DNA from: an uncultured Prevotella sp.
Lineage (GTDB): Bacteria > Bacteroidota > Bacteroidia > Bacteroidales > Bacteroidaceae
Assembly: GCA_900314935.1 (NCBI GenBank)
Contig: OMXE01000001.1
Location: 124,001-188,000, forward strand
DNA length: 64,000 bases
Direction: 5' to 3'
The translations under genes were made by a program, and so were the position numbers. Shown in pieces: positions 33,164 through 41,138 of this stretch. The notes beneath the pieces were generated by a model. That model searched no databases, had not been told where the DNA came from, and was given only the letters and a program-made list of their open reading frames with translations. Position 1 is the first letter of the stretch. Every line of letters begins with the position of its first letter.

Positions 33164-33745
33164 TTATTTTTTTAATTCGTTAATAAGTATCTGGTTTGTG
33201 ATTTGCATCCGCTTTTTTGCAATCGCTTCCAAAATCTCTTTTTCCCGCTTCTGCAAAATAGAAAGTTCCACTATTCGTCGCTGAGTCTCATGATCGGGAA
33301 TGATGATTTCCAAATTCTCTAATGTCGGTTTGTGTATGAGAGGTGTTCCCGTTCCTGCTTGTTCTGTCTTGACGGCAGCGACTACACTGGGATGATTCAG
33401 ATACCAACATAAGTATTTTGGGCTTATAATGTTTGAACGAAGTCTAATAGAATATAAGGTGGTAGAGGGGACTGCGGGAATTTTAAGTTCGAAAACTTTG
33501 CATAAATAAGTTGTTCCTTTACCAGCAAATAGCAGATCGCCATTCCTAAGCAAATAGTTGTCAAGCTTGGGGGTGTATTCAATACGGGTGGCTGTTGTCT
33601 CTGGCGAGGACATCAATAGGTCTTTTACCTGCAAGCAGAAAACCTTACCCGCCGGCGACCCTTTTAAATATATGCCAGAGGATAATTCTGCAATTTCATG
33701 CAGCTTAACTTTTTTCTTAGTATTTTTGTTACTAATAGTAATCAT
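33164..33745 (-). CDS. Half-length HsdS-like protein (single recognition domain)
   Basis: I start this 193-aa protein at the ATG at 33745, because the longer frame starts with TTG and overlaps the promoter. It carries one HsdS-type target-recognition domain: AELSSGIYLKGS at the start, LLRNGDLLFAGKGTTYLCKV, and YLCWYLNHPSVVAAV...GTPLIHKPTLENLEIIIP. It ends in one conserved helix (about 160-193). A full HsdS has two such units and is encoded three genes downstream. It could dimerise as a second specificity subunit or act as a regulator. It is the first gene of the operon, and the promoter placement suggests a leaderless or very short-leader mRNA. Confidence 0.8.
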   Translation of the reverse strand: MITISNKNTKKKVKLHEIAELSSGIYLKGSPAGKVFCLQVKDLLMSSPETTATRIEYTPKLDNYLLRNGDLLFAGKGTTYLCKVFELKIPAVPSTTLYSIRLRSNIISPKYLCWYLNHPSVVAAVKTEQAGTGTPLIHKPTLENLEIIIPDHETQRRIVELSILQKREKEILEAIAKKRMQITNQILINELKK

Positions 33746-33749
33746 GATG

Positions 33750-33781
33750 CAAATATAGTGATTTTGATTCAAATCACCAAA
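33750..33781 (-). promoter_or_regulatory. Promoter and operator-like site of the restriction operon
   Basis: The minus strand has TTTG (33778-33781), a 20-nt spacer and TATATTTG (33750-33757). The spacer itself (33758-33777) is an inverted repeat with 7-bp arms, GTGATTT and AAATCAC, filling it exactly. A repressor dimer bound there would block the promoter. Transcription should begin at or next to the ATG at 33745. Confidence 0.65.
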
Positions 33782-33893
33782 TAATTATCAATTATTTTTT
33801 AGTAAAAGGATTACTTTTGATTTAAATGGGCGTAAAACCTATCAATTTGGGCAAATACTATAGCAACTGCTGGGTTTTACTCGGTAGTTTGTC

Positions 33894-34022
33894 ATGAATG
33901 CACCAGAGGTAATCCATTCTCTTCCTGCAGAAGAAAACCCTCAGATTAAGATTGCTGAGTTTTATTATAGAAGGAATAACCTCTTAAGTATTCCGCTCAT
34001 GTTCCTCCGCCAATTCGTCTAA
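33894..34022 (+). other. Short open frame, possible gene fragment
   Basis: A 42-codon frame beginning MNAPEVIHSLPAEENPQ encodes ordinary-looking protein and ends within the first arm of a hairpin. It has no promoter or ribosome site that I can see, and I recognise no family. It may be the remnant of a longer gene. The rest of 33782-34366 carries the two repeat elements listed separately and no other gene I can support. Confidence 0.2.
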
Positions 34023-34056
34023 TCACATGATTACCAAATCAATCGAGGCGGAGGAA
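34002..34056. repeat. Nested hairpin with CTCCGCC outer arms
   Basis: Outer arms TTCCTCCGCC (34002-34011) and GGCGGAGGAA (34047-34056) enclose an inner hairpin TAATCA-CA-TGATTA (34020-34033). The layout mirrors that of the hairpin at 35701-35757, on the other side of the VapE-like gene. Confidence 0.6.
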
Positions 34057-34173
34057 TTTCATGAGAGTATGTAGTGGAGAGGGGTGGGGGAAGAAGATGG
34101 TGGCTATTGGGTATTAAGAAGGTGGTTTGTTGAGTAAGACAAGGTGGCAAGGCGAGGGTAAAAGGGCGTCTAA

Positions 34174-34267
34174 CTAATCTGCCACTTAAGTCGGAAGATG
34201 TTAGAACTTAAGTCGGAAGGTCTTGCGACTTGAGTCGCAGGTTGTTGGAACTGAAGTGGCAGATTAG
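34174..34267. repeat. Structured element: four imperfect 22-nt repeats inside 14-bp inverted arms
   Basis: Arms CTAATCTGCCACTT (34174-34187) and AAGTGGCAGATTAG (34254-34267) are perfect inverted copies. Between and within them are four diverged units based on ACTTAAGTCGGAAG, ACTTAAGTCGGAAG, ACTTGAGTCGCAG and ACTGAAGTGGCAG, spaced about 22-23 nt. Each unit core (CTTAAG, or CTTGAG) is itself nearly palindromic. Confidence 0.7.
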
Positions 34268-34366
34268 AAAGGCGGTGTCTTTCTTGTCGATGGAAGGGTG
34301 GCTATTGTTAGTTAGAATGCAGGAAAAAACATTATATTTTTCAGTGGCTTTTTCAGGGTCTAACTA

Positions 34367-34397
34367 TTGCAATCGGATGCGTTTCGTATTACCTTTG
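34367..34397 (+). promoter_or_regulatory. Promoter of the VapE-like gene
   Basis: TTG (34367-34369), a 20-nt spacer and TACCTTTG (34390-34397) match the Bacteroidetes consensus. The ATG at 34422 follows 24 nt later. Confidence 0.6.
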
Positions 34398-34421
34398 CAT
34401 CAGAATTAAATCGTTAATACA

Positions 34422-35684
34422 ATGGGAATAATAGACTATTTATCTAAATTAGTATGGGAACACTTAGAGAGTGAGATGGACAGGATGAAGGTGTCCACCA
34501 TGAAATCTGTTGCTAAAGACCGCTATGCGGAGCGGCAGAAGGCGATGCTGCGACCTGTGCATGATATGGCGCAGTTCGTGACGGATAACTTCGATTTTCG
34601 CCATAATGTGGTGCGCGACCTTTATGAGTATCGGCGAAAGGGGAGTGATGACGGGTGGAAAATGGTGGATAACAGGCAGATGAACTCTATCAACTGCCGT
34701 ATTCAGGACGATGGTGAGATCTTCTGTCTGTCGAGTTATGTGCGGCAACGCATTGAGAGCGACTTGGCAAAGGATTATCATCCTGTACGTGATTATCTTA
34801 ACAGGATTCGCGGCTGTTGGGATGGGAAGACAGATTATATTACTGACTTCGCCAGCCGTATCAGTCAGTCGGACTACTGTCAGCGCATGGTGCGCATCTG
34901 GCTGCGTGCCGTTGTTGCCCAATGGTTAGGTGCTGATTGCCACCATGCCAACGCCGTGATGCTATTGCTCGTCAGTGAACGACAGGGCTTAGGTAAGAGC
35001 ACGTTCTTCGCCTCGATGTTGCCTAAGGAGATTGTCGACTACTATACGGATGACTTTAACCTAAAGGCGAAGGGCAATGCGTATCGTAAGATGGTGGAAT
35101 ATGCACTTGTTAGTCTTGACGAGTTTGAAAAAATTGGACACAAGAAGATGCCTGAACTGAAATCGATGATGCAGACAATGAAACCCAGTTTTATCGGGGC
35201 CTATAAGAAGAATTTCAATCAGCTGCCGCGTATCGCCTCGTTTGTAGGTACCACGAATGAACGTCATGTGTTAACCGACCGTACCGGATCACGTCGTTTC
35301 CTGATTCTGGAACCTGATGGCCATATCGACGTGGAAGGCATCTGTCATGACCAATTATATGCCCAGGTGCTGCATGAGGTGGAAGCGTTGCATCTGCCCT
35401 ACTGGTTCTCAAAAGAGGAGGAGGCTGAGATGGAACGTCATAATAAGGACTATTATGTGTTGAATGCTGTGGAACAGCTCTTCCTGCAGCATTTTACGAT
35501 TCCCAAGCGTAAGGAAGAGGGAACGTTTATGAGTGGAGCCGAGATTATCCGTGAGTTGGGGAAGTATTCCAGGAAGACGATGGAGGGCGTGACCACCAAT
35601 AGTTTCGGGCGAATGATGACACGCTTAGGGGTTCAGCGAGTAGGTCATCACGATACCGACGGCTATATCGTGAAAGTAGCGTAA
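34422..35684 (+). CDS. VapE/DUF3874-type P-loop ATPase
   Basis: This 420-aa protein has a Walker A motif in LLLVSERQGLGKSTFF (about 182-196), a Walker B in YALVSLDEFEKIG (about 227-238) and an arginine-finger region in FVGTTNERHVLTDRTGSRRFL. This matches the virulence-associated protein E/DUF3874 group of superfamily 3-like ATPases, common in Bacteroidetes mobile or accessory regions. It lacks a recognisable primase domain at the N-terminus (about 1-170 unassigned). It faces the HU-HIG gene across a strong terminator hairpin. A role in replication of a mobile element or in phage resistance is possible but unproven. Confidence 0.82.
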   Translation: MGIIDYLSKLVWEHLESEMDRMKVSTMKSVAKDRYAERQKAMLRPVHDMAQFVTDNFDFRHNVVRDLYEYRRKGSDDGWKMVDNRQMNSINCRIQDDGEIFCLSSYVRQRIESDLAKDYHPVRDYLNRIRGCWDGKTDYITDFASRISQSDYCQRMVRIWLRAVVAQWLGADCHHANAVMLLLVSERQGLGKSTFFASMLPKEIVDYYTDDFNLKAKGNAYRKMVEYALVSLDEFEKIGHKKMPELKSMMQTMKPSFIGAYKKNFNQLPRIASFVGTTNERHVLTDRTGSRRFLILEPDGHIDVEGICHDQLYAQVLHEVEALHLPYWFSKEEEAEMERHNKDYYVLNAVEQLFLQHFTIPKRKEEGTFMSGAEIIRELGKYSRKTMEGVTTNSFGRMMTRLGVQRVGHHDTDGYIVKVA

Positions 35685-35700
35685 CGACATGCCCTATAAA

Positions 35701-35763
35701 ATTGCTCCGCCAACAACCTGTTGACTATAAGTCAATTAGGCAAGTTGGCGGAGCAATCTTTTT
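35701..35763. terminator. Bidirectional terminator with nested hairpin
   Basis: Arms ATTGCTCCGCCAAC (35701-35714) and GTTGGCGGAGCAAT (35744-35757) form a perfect 14-bp stem followed by CTTTTT. The loop has its own hairpin TTGACT-ATA-AGTCAA. It lies between the convergent VapE-like and HU-HIG genes. Confidence 0.8.
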
Positions 35764-36421
35764 ATTCCCATCCGTAGCGATAATAGACGTAAGTGGTGCC
35801 CTGTTTCTTACAATAGTATTTTGAGAATGGCTCTGCGATGATGCTATCCAGCCATTTCTGGGCGCGATAGGCTGTGATGTTCAGTCCGTACTCCATCTGC
35901 TTACGCGTAATGGAATGGTGCTCTTTCAGATAGTTGTCAAGGAAGTTAATGATCTCTTCACGTTGATATGACTGGTTCCTGCCTGCCACTCCTCTTCCAT
36001 ATTTGTTATGTGTTGCAGTGTTGTCCTTTAGCGCTTTGACAAAACTGGGATCAGGCGTGAACGATACCCCCTGCACCTCCACGTCGTTAGCGGTGATCTT
36101 ATCAGGGTCGGTGAAGTGAGGCTTCAGTGGATTACCATTCTCGTCGTATTTCATCTTCAGTCCTACCTTCATCTGGAAGGTCCCAAGACCGTCGATGCGG
36201 AACCGTTTGTTTTCCCGCAGTTGCTCGATAATCTCATCTTTCAAGATGATGAGCGATGAGAGCATCATCGTGGTATTACAAGTGTTGTGATACTTCAGGT
36301 GGTCCAGGAAAGCCCTTTCGTTCATGGTGCCTTCTGGCATGTGCCGTACCTGATAAGTGGTGTTCCCGTCGTTGTCGGGCTGAGGATTGGGAAAAATGCC
36401 GTATTTGATTTTGTCTGCCAT
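35762..36421 (-). CDS. HU-HIG family DNA-binding protein
   Basis: This 219-aa protein has an HU/IHF-like domain of the Bacteroidetes HU-HIG type in its first 130 residues (YQVRHMPEGTMNERAFLDHL, EQLRENKRFRIDGLGTFQMKVG). A C-terminal extension (about 145-219, REEIINFLDNYLKEHHSITRKQMEYGLNITAYRAQKWL) looks like a small winged-helix or SAP-like DNA-binding module. It is expected to bend or bind DNA; the partner locus is unknown. Pairing with a VapE-type gene is common in this phylum. Confidence 0.85.
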   Translation of the reverse strand: MADKIKYGIFPNPQPDNDGNTTYQVRHMPEGTMNERAFLDHLKYHNTCNTTMMLSSLIILKDEIIEQLRENKRFRIDGLGTFQMKVGLKMKYDENGNPLKPHFTDPDKITANDVEVQGVSFTPDPSFVKALKDNTATHNKYGRGVAGRNQSYQREEIINFLDNYLKEHHSITRKQMEYGLNITAYRAQKWLDSIIAEPFSKYYCKKQGTTYVYYRYGWE

Positions 36422-36440
36422 AGTTGTGATTTATTGGGTA

Positions 36441-36472
36441 CAAAGGTACGAATAAGTGAGCGAAAAACCAAA
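36441..36472 (-). promoter_or_regulatory. Promoter of the HU-HIG gene
   Basis: The minus strand has TTTG (36469-36472), a 20-nt spacer and TACCTTTG (36441-36448), 20 nt upstream of the ATG. Confidence 0.65.
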
Positions 36473-36520
36473 TATATTTGGGGTTTTCCGAGCGGGAGTA
36501 CCTTCGGCGAAGCCAAAGTA

Positions 36521-36557
36521 CAAAAAAATCCGCATAAACAAGCAGTCTATGCGGATT
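36521..36557 (-). terminator. Terminator of the surface protein gene
   Basis: Stem AATCCGCATA / TATGCGGATT (36527-36536 and 36548-36557), followed on the minus strand by a run of T (as A at 36522-36528), just after the surface-protein stop codon. Confidence 0.75.
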
Positions 36558-36576
36558 AATTTATATAGTAATGGTT

Positions 36577-38928
36577 TTATTCGACAACGACCTTACGACC
36601 ATTCACGATGTAGAGTCCCTTCGTGGGATGTGCCACGCGACGACCTTGTAGGTCGTAGTAATGATGGTCAATGGCCGATGGTGAATGGTCAATGCTCTCA
36701 ATGCCTGTGGCCACACCTGATGCTGCGTTGTCTTTAACCCACATCATCATCTCCTCGAGCTGCATGTAGTCACTACCAGCGTTAGCCGTAATCTCGAAGC
36801 GGAAATACTGGTAGGCCTTGTCGCTGGCATTGTTGAAATCGAAGGTATAGGGGGTGAAGTTCACGTCCTTTAATGTTTCATCGTTATTCACTTCAGCAAT
36901 AACCGTCCAGTTTGCATCACCTTCGTTCTTAGCCTTGATCTTCCAGTCGCGCGGGTTTCTGCCATTACATTCCAAGTTGTCGTTACCTGTTATCAGCACG
37001 TACTTCTTTGGGACGACAGGTTTGGTGGTATGGAACTCCACATAACAGGGGTGGTCTTTATTTTCATCTCCAAAGTCCACGCACCACTTGCTGTCGTTAT
37101 TCTCTGTATACTTGCCGTCTAACAAGTATGTGGGACCTTCGTCTTCGTCTTCATTTCCTATTGTATATTCTTTAAAATAATCACTTCCTTCAACACCCCA
37201 TATAACTCCTTTTGTCACGGTGAACGCTGTAGGACCCACCAGAAGTGTCATGTCGTCGGTACCATAGATGACATGAATGGTCACGTCGGAACTGGGCATA
37301 AGGAATGTATAGCTACCGTTACCATTGTCGGTGTAGCTGACGGCCGTGTTGTCTGCCTGAGTAACCTTGAAGCTCTTTATGATCAAACCATCGGGAATGC
37401 TGACGTTGCTGACGGTGACCTTTGATCCGGTCTTGTAATAGTCTTCATCAATAACAACAGGGTCGGAACTTACCTTCATCTTGTTCGTATCATAATGGAT
37501 ATTAAAGGCAATCTGCTGGCGGGTTGTCTTGAGGGTAACGTCGTGTGCGGGCATAATGAATGAGTAGCTGCCATTTGCATCTTTGGTACAGTTCACTTCA
37601 TGGTAACCTTTGTCATCGGTATAACAGTAGCGGGCGCTCTGAACTTGCAAATACTCTTCCATATCGACGGTGAAGCTTATGGTGCTGCCAGGCGTATATA
37701 AGTTATCCCAATCTGCTTCATCAATGTCTATGCCTTCATTTTGGTCCCATCTGATGAAGAATTTTTCTCGGGTGGCCACCGCAGAAACGATAACGTTCTG
37801 GGCGGGCATGGTAAATGTCCATACTTTATCGTCTTCGTAGTCTTCTTCATACACCTCAACATTAACTCCATCCTCTGTCGTCACCGACACGCTTGTCACA
37901 TTGTAGCCATTGGTGGCGAAAAGTTCCACCTCTTCGTCTTCCTTTGCCGGATTGGGGGTAATCTCCAGACAAGGAATGTTGTAGCCTTCAAGGGAGATAG
38001 TGTATTTGGGGATGTATAGAGGTATTAACGTGATGTCATCATAAATTTCGTCACCCCCCAATGATCCAGAATACACGTTGTCTTCATCGTCTACATTAAC
38101 GAATTCTTTCTGAAACGTAACATCACCATTAAATGAATGGGCATGTATCCGGTCTGAGAGATCCGACCAAGAGAGGTATATCTCGCCGTAACCATCTTCG
38201 CCTTCCTCTCCAGTATTTTCGTTCACGCCTCCGTATCCCCCACCTATGCTGCCATCAGCAGAAACGTAGCCGCCATAGATGTTAATGTGACCGCTGTTTC
38301 CGCCATCGCCGCCTCTGCTTTCATCGTCTTCTATATCCTCATCTTGCAAGATGTCGCCACCGTTGCCGCCACCAATGTTGCCATGAGCTTCAATGTTGCC
38401 ACCATAGATATTGATGTTGCCAGCTTTCATGCCATTATTACAACCGTCATCCCCACCGTTTCCACCTATGGCGGCATCACGTCCATTGTGGCTATCATAT
38501 CCTTCTCCAATTGAGGCTACGAGACTTCCACGGCCATCACCATTACTTTGTGCATAGATGTTGAGCGTTTTACCTTCAGGTACTTCGATGCCTTTTTGCA
38601 CTTTGAGGGTGCAATAGTCTCCGAGAATGATGTTTACCGTGCCATTGATAATGATACGGTTTACTACCTGCAAGTCATCTTCAACGTAGTACCAGCCTTC
38701 TCCAAGTTCATAATCCCAATCAAAGGTATCTTCGGAGAGCACGCTGTATTCAACAGTTCTCTTCATCTGTTCTCCCTCTGGGGCAGTAGGGTCGTAATAC
38801 ACTATTCCTTCTTCTTCCTCCTCTTCCTGCGCCCACGCTACGGTGGTGGGGACAAATGTGGTGAACACACTCACGAACAGCGTCATGGCTGTCCGCATCA
38901 TCATGGTTGAAATCTTTTTAGCTGGCAT
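36577..38928 (-). CDS. Secreted repeat-rich surface protein with C-terminal sorting-type tail
   Basis: This 783-aa protein has a signal-type N-terminus (MPAKKISTMMMRTAMTLFVSVFTT, cleavage near AWA-Q) followed by an acidic run EEEEEE. Residues about 80-260 are a glycine/asparagine-rich parallel-beta-like region (GNINIYGGNIEAHGNIGGGNGG). Residues about 290-560 hold four repeats, each ending in a F-MPA-D/N-V pattern (WTFTMPAQNVIVSA, YSFIMPAHDVTLK, YTFLMPSSDVTIH). Residues about 600-740 resemble a discoidin/F5-8C domain. The last residues (YYDLQGRRV...KGLYIVNGRKVVVE) match the Prevotella tail linked to secretion by the type IX system. The linker before the tail is encoded by a heptamer array. Ligand and role are unknown. 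Confidence 0.8.
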   Translation of the reverse strand: MPAKKISTMMMRTAMTLFVSVFTTFVPTTVAWAQEEEEEEGIVYYDPTAPEGEQMKRTVEYSVLSEDTFDWDYELGEGWYYVEDDLQVVNRIIINGTVNIILGDYCTLKVQKGIEVPEGKTLNIYAQSNGDGRGSLVASIGEGYDSHNGRDAAIGGNGGDDGCNNGMKAGNINIYGGNIEAHGNIGGGNGGDILQDEDIEDDESRGGDGGNSGHINIYGGYVSADGSIGGGYGGVNENTGEEGEDGYGEIYLSWSDLSDRIHAHSFNGDVTFQKEFVNVDDEDNVYSGSLGGDEIYDDITLIPLYIPKYTISLEGYNIPCLEITPNPAKEDEEVELFATNGYNVTSVSVTTEDGVNVEVYEEDYEDDKVWTFTMPAQNVIVSAVATREKFFIRWDQNEGIDIDEADWDNLYTPGSTISFTVDMEEYLQVQSARYCYTDDKGYHEVNCTKDANGSYSFIMPAHDVTLKTTRQQIAFNIHYDTNKMKVSSDPVVIDEDYYKTGSKVTVSNVSIPDGLIIKSFKVTQADNTAVSYTDNGNGSYTFLMPSSDVTIHVIYGTDDMTLLVGPTAFTVTKGVIWGVEGSDYFKEYTIGNEDEDEGPTYLLDGKYTENNDSKWCVDFGDENKDHPCYVEFHTTKPVVPKKYVLITGNDNLECNGRNPRDWKIKAKNEGDANWTVIAEVNNDETLKDVNFTPYTFDFNNASDKAYQYFRFEITANAGSDYMQLEEMMMWVKDNAASGVATGIESIDHSPSAIDHHYYDLQGRRVAHPTKGLYIVNGRKVVVE
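36667..36694. repeat. Heptamer array inside coding sequence (linker before sorting tail)
   Basis: Four 7-nt units GTCAATG, GCCGATG, GTGAATG, GTCAATG encode, on the minus strand, the stretch SIDHSPSAIDH just before YYDLQGRRV. Confidence 0.65.
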
Positions 38929-39030
38929 AGTAGTTGAACAATGAATTGTTAATAGTTTATTGCTGCAAAGATAGTGTAAAATCCGGATAAAACAAAGGGA
39001 ATGCTCAATTTAATGATCATCCGCAGTTGA
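38926..39030 (-). promoter_or_regulatory. Promoter region, copy 2 of a duplicated upstream segment
   Basis: The minus strand has TTTG (38993-38996 as CAAA), a 19-nt spacer and TATCTTTG (38966-38973 as CAAAGATA). About 90 bp nearly match 23491-23600 upstream of the retropepsin-like lipoprotein, including the first bases of the coding sequence (CATAGTAGTTGA). Confidence 0.7.
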
Positions 39031-39047
39031 AACGTGATGGGTTGGGA

Positions 39048-39082
39048 CAAAAAAAGAGATGCAGACATGAGCCTGCATCTCT
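39048..39082 (-). terminator. Terminator of dnaK
   Basis: Stem AGAGATGCAG / CTGCATCTCT with an 8-nt loop, followed on the minus strand by seven T residues (A at 39049-39055), 20 bp after the dnaK stop. Confidence 0.85.
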
Positions 39083-39102
39083 TCTCTATGATGGTTAAGC
39101 GT

Positions 39103-41019
39103 TTACTTCACCTCTTCGAAGTCAGCATCCTGAACGTCGTCGTTCGGATTTGACTGTGTCTGCTGACCGCCCTGGAAACCAGCGCCTGCATTGGGGTCGG
39201 CACCCGGCTGACCTGCACCAGCCTGCTGGTACATCTTAGCTGATGCAGCCTGCATGACCTGGTTGAGGTTGTTGATGGCGTTGTCGATGGCAGTGGTATC
39301 ACCACTCTTGTGGGCATCCTTCAACTGCTGTACGGCAGCCTCCACGTTAGCCTTGTCGGCACCCAGCTTATCACCATTCTCATTGAGGAAGGTCTCGGTC
39401 TGGAAGATCATCGAGTCGGCCTGGTTCATCTTATCGATGCGCTCACGCTCACGCTTGTCGTTCTCGGCATTCTGTTCAGCCTCAGCCTTCATACGGTTGA
39501 TCTCATCCTGAGAAAGACCACTGGAAGCCTCGATGCGGATAGCCTGCTCCTTACCGGTAGCCTTATCCTTGGCAGACACCTTGAGGATACCGTTGGCATC
39601 GATGTCGAAGGTTACCTCGATCTGAGGAATACCACGGCGTGCGGGAGCGATACCGGTGAGGTTGAACTGACCGATAGACTTGTTCTGTGCAGCCATCGGG
39701 CGCTCACCCTGCAGTACATGGATGGTTACCTCGGTCTGGTTGTCGGCTGCGGTAGAGAAGGTCTCGCTCTTCTTGCAAGGAATGGTTGTGTTAGCCTCGA
39801 TGAGCTTAGTCATCACACCACCCAGTGTCTCAATACCCAGTGTCAGCGGAGTAACGTCGAGCAATACGATGTCGCCTACGCCACCTTCCTTGTTCAGGAT
39901 GGCACCCTGGATAGAAGCACCTACGGCCACCACCTCATCGGGGTTCACACCCTTTGAAGGCTCCTTACCGAAGTAGTTCTTCACCAATGTCTGCACGGCA
40001 GGGATACGACTTGAACCACCCACGAGGATCACCTCATCGATGTCGGCTGTTGACAGCTTGGCATCAGCAATAGCCTTCTGACAAGGAGCCAGACAAGCCT
40101 GGATAAGGTCGTGTGCCAACTGCTCGAACTTAGCACGTGTCAAGGTCTTCACCAAGTGCTTGGGCACACCAGCCACCGGCATGATATACGGCAGGTTGAT
40201 CTCGGTGCTTGTAGAAGAAGACAACTCGATCTTTGCCTTCTCGGCAGCCTCCTTCAGACGCTGCATAGCCATCGGATCGTCCTTGAGGTTTGCGCCCTCA
40301 TCGTTCTTGAACTCCTGTACCAACCAGTCGATGATTACCTGGTCGAAGTCATCACCACCCAGGTGAGTATCACCATTGGTAGAGAGCACCTCGAACACAC
40401 CACCGCCGAACTCCAGGATAGAGATATCGAATGTACCACCACCGAGGTCGAACACGGCAATCTTCATATCCTTGTTGGCCTTGTCAACACCGTAAGCCAA
40501 AGCAGCGGCAGTAGGCTCATTGACGATACGCAGCACGTTCAGACCGGCAATCTGTCCAGCCTCCTTAGTAGCCTGACGCTGAGAGTCGGAGAAGTAGGCA
40601 GGAACGGTAATCACTGCATCCGTCACCTCCTGTCCGAGGTAGTCCTCGGCAGTCTTCTTCATCTTCTGCAATACCATAGCAGAGATCTCCTGCGGAGTAT
40701 ATCTACGTCCTTCGATCTCCACACGGGGATAACCGTTCTCGTTAACTACTGTATAAGGAACGCGAGCAATCTCCTTCTCGGTCTGCTGCCAGTTCTCACC
40801 CATGAAACGCTTGATAGAGTACACGGTGTTCTTCGGATTGGTGATAGCCTGACGCTTAGCCGGGTCACCGATCTTACGCTCACCGCCCTGTACGAAACCC
40901 ACCACTGAAGGAGTGGTGCGCTTACCTTCACTGTTTGCAATCACTACAGGCTCGTTACCCTCGAATACGGCAACGCAGCTGTTTGTAGTACCTAAGTCAA
41001 TTCCAATTACTTTTCCCAT
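39103..41019 (-). CDS. dnaK: Chaperone DnaK (Hsp70)
   Basis: This 638-aa chaperone starts [21 protein letters not shown]. It has the Hsp70 signatures [16 protein letters not shown] ([12 protein letters not shown]) and [11 protein letters not shown], the substrate-binding domain with [24 protein letters not shown], and a C-terminal lid. The tail [20 protein letters not shown]...[11 protein letters not shown] ends in the usual acidic motif. dnaJ and grpE are not adjacent. The gene stands alone with its own terminator. The upstream 119 bp hold a small hairpin but no promoter box I can assign. Confidence 0.98.
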   Translation of the reverse strand: MGKVIGIDLGTTNSCVAVFEGNEPVVIANSEGKRTTPSVVGFVQGGERKIGDPAKRQAITNPKNTVYSIKRFMGENWQQTEKEIARVPYTVVNENGYPRVEIEGRRYTPQEISAMVLQKMKKTAEDYLGQEVTDAVITVPAYFSDSQRQATKEAGQIAGLNVLRIVNEPTAAALAYGVDKANKDMKIAVFDLGGGTFDISILEFGGGVFEVLSTNGDTHLGGDDFDQVIIDWLVQEFKNDEGANLKDDPMAMQRLKEAAEKAKIELSSSTSTEINLPYIMPVAGVPKHLVKTLTRAKFEQLAHDLIQACLAPCQKAIADAKLSTADIDEVILVGGSSRIPAVQTLVKNYFGKEPSKGVNPDEVVAVGASIQGAILNKEGGVGDIVLLDVTPLTLGIETLGGVMTKLIEANTTIPCKKSETFSTAADNQTEVTIHVLQGERPMAAQNKSIGQFNLTGIAPARRGIPQIEVTFDIDANGILKVSAKDKATGKEQAIRIEASSGLSQDEINRMKAEAEQNAENDKRERERIDKMNQADSMIFQTETFLNENGDKLGADKANVEAAVQQLKDAHKSGDTTAIDNAINNLNQVMQAASAKMYQQAGAGQPGADPNAGAGFQGGQQTQSNPNDDVQDADFEEVK

Positions 41020-41138
41020 TGTTGTATTGTTTTTTATTGTTTATATGCTTGAAAAATCACTCACGACTGGAAAGTCAGTCGTTAGGCAAGAAGCAAATCA
41101 TATGCCAACAGGGGTGTAACAGGAAAAGAATGACAGTA

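Noticed and set aside
29278..33745. Phase-variable hsdS shuffling between the half and full HsdS
   Set aside because: No matching inverted DNA repeats between the two genes and no recombinase gene in the island.
34174..34267. Possible CRISPR array
   Set aside because: Only four degenerate units with very short, unequal gaps and inverted ends; no conserved repeat-spacer pattern and no cas genes.
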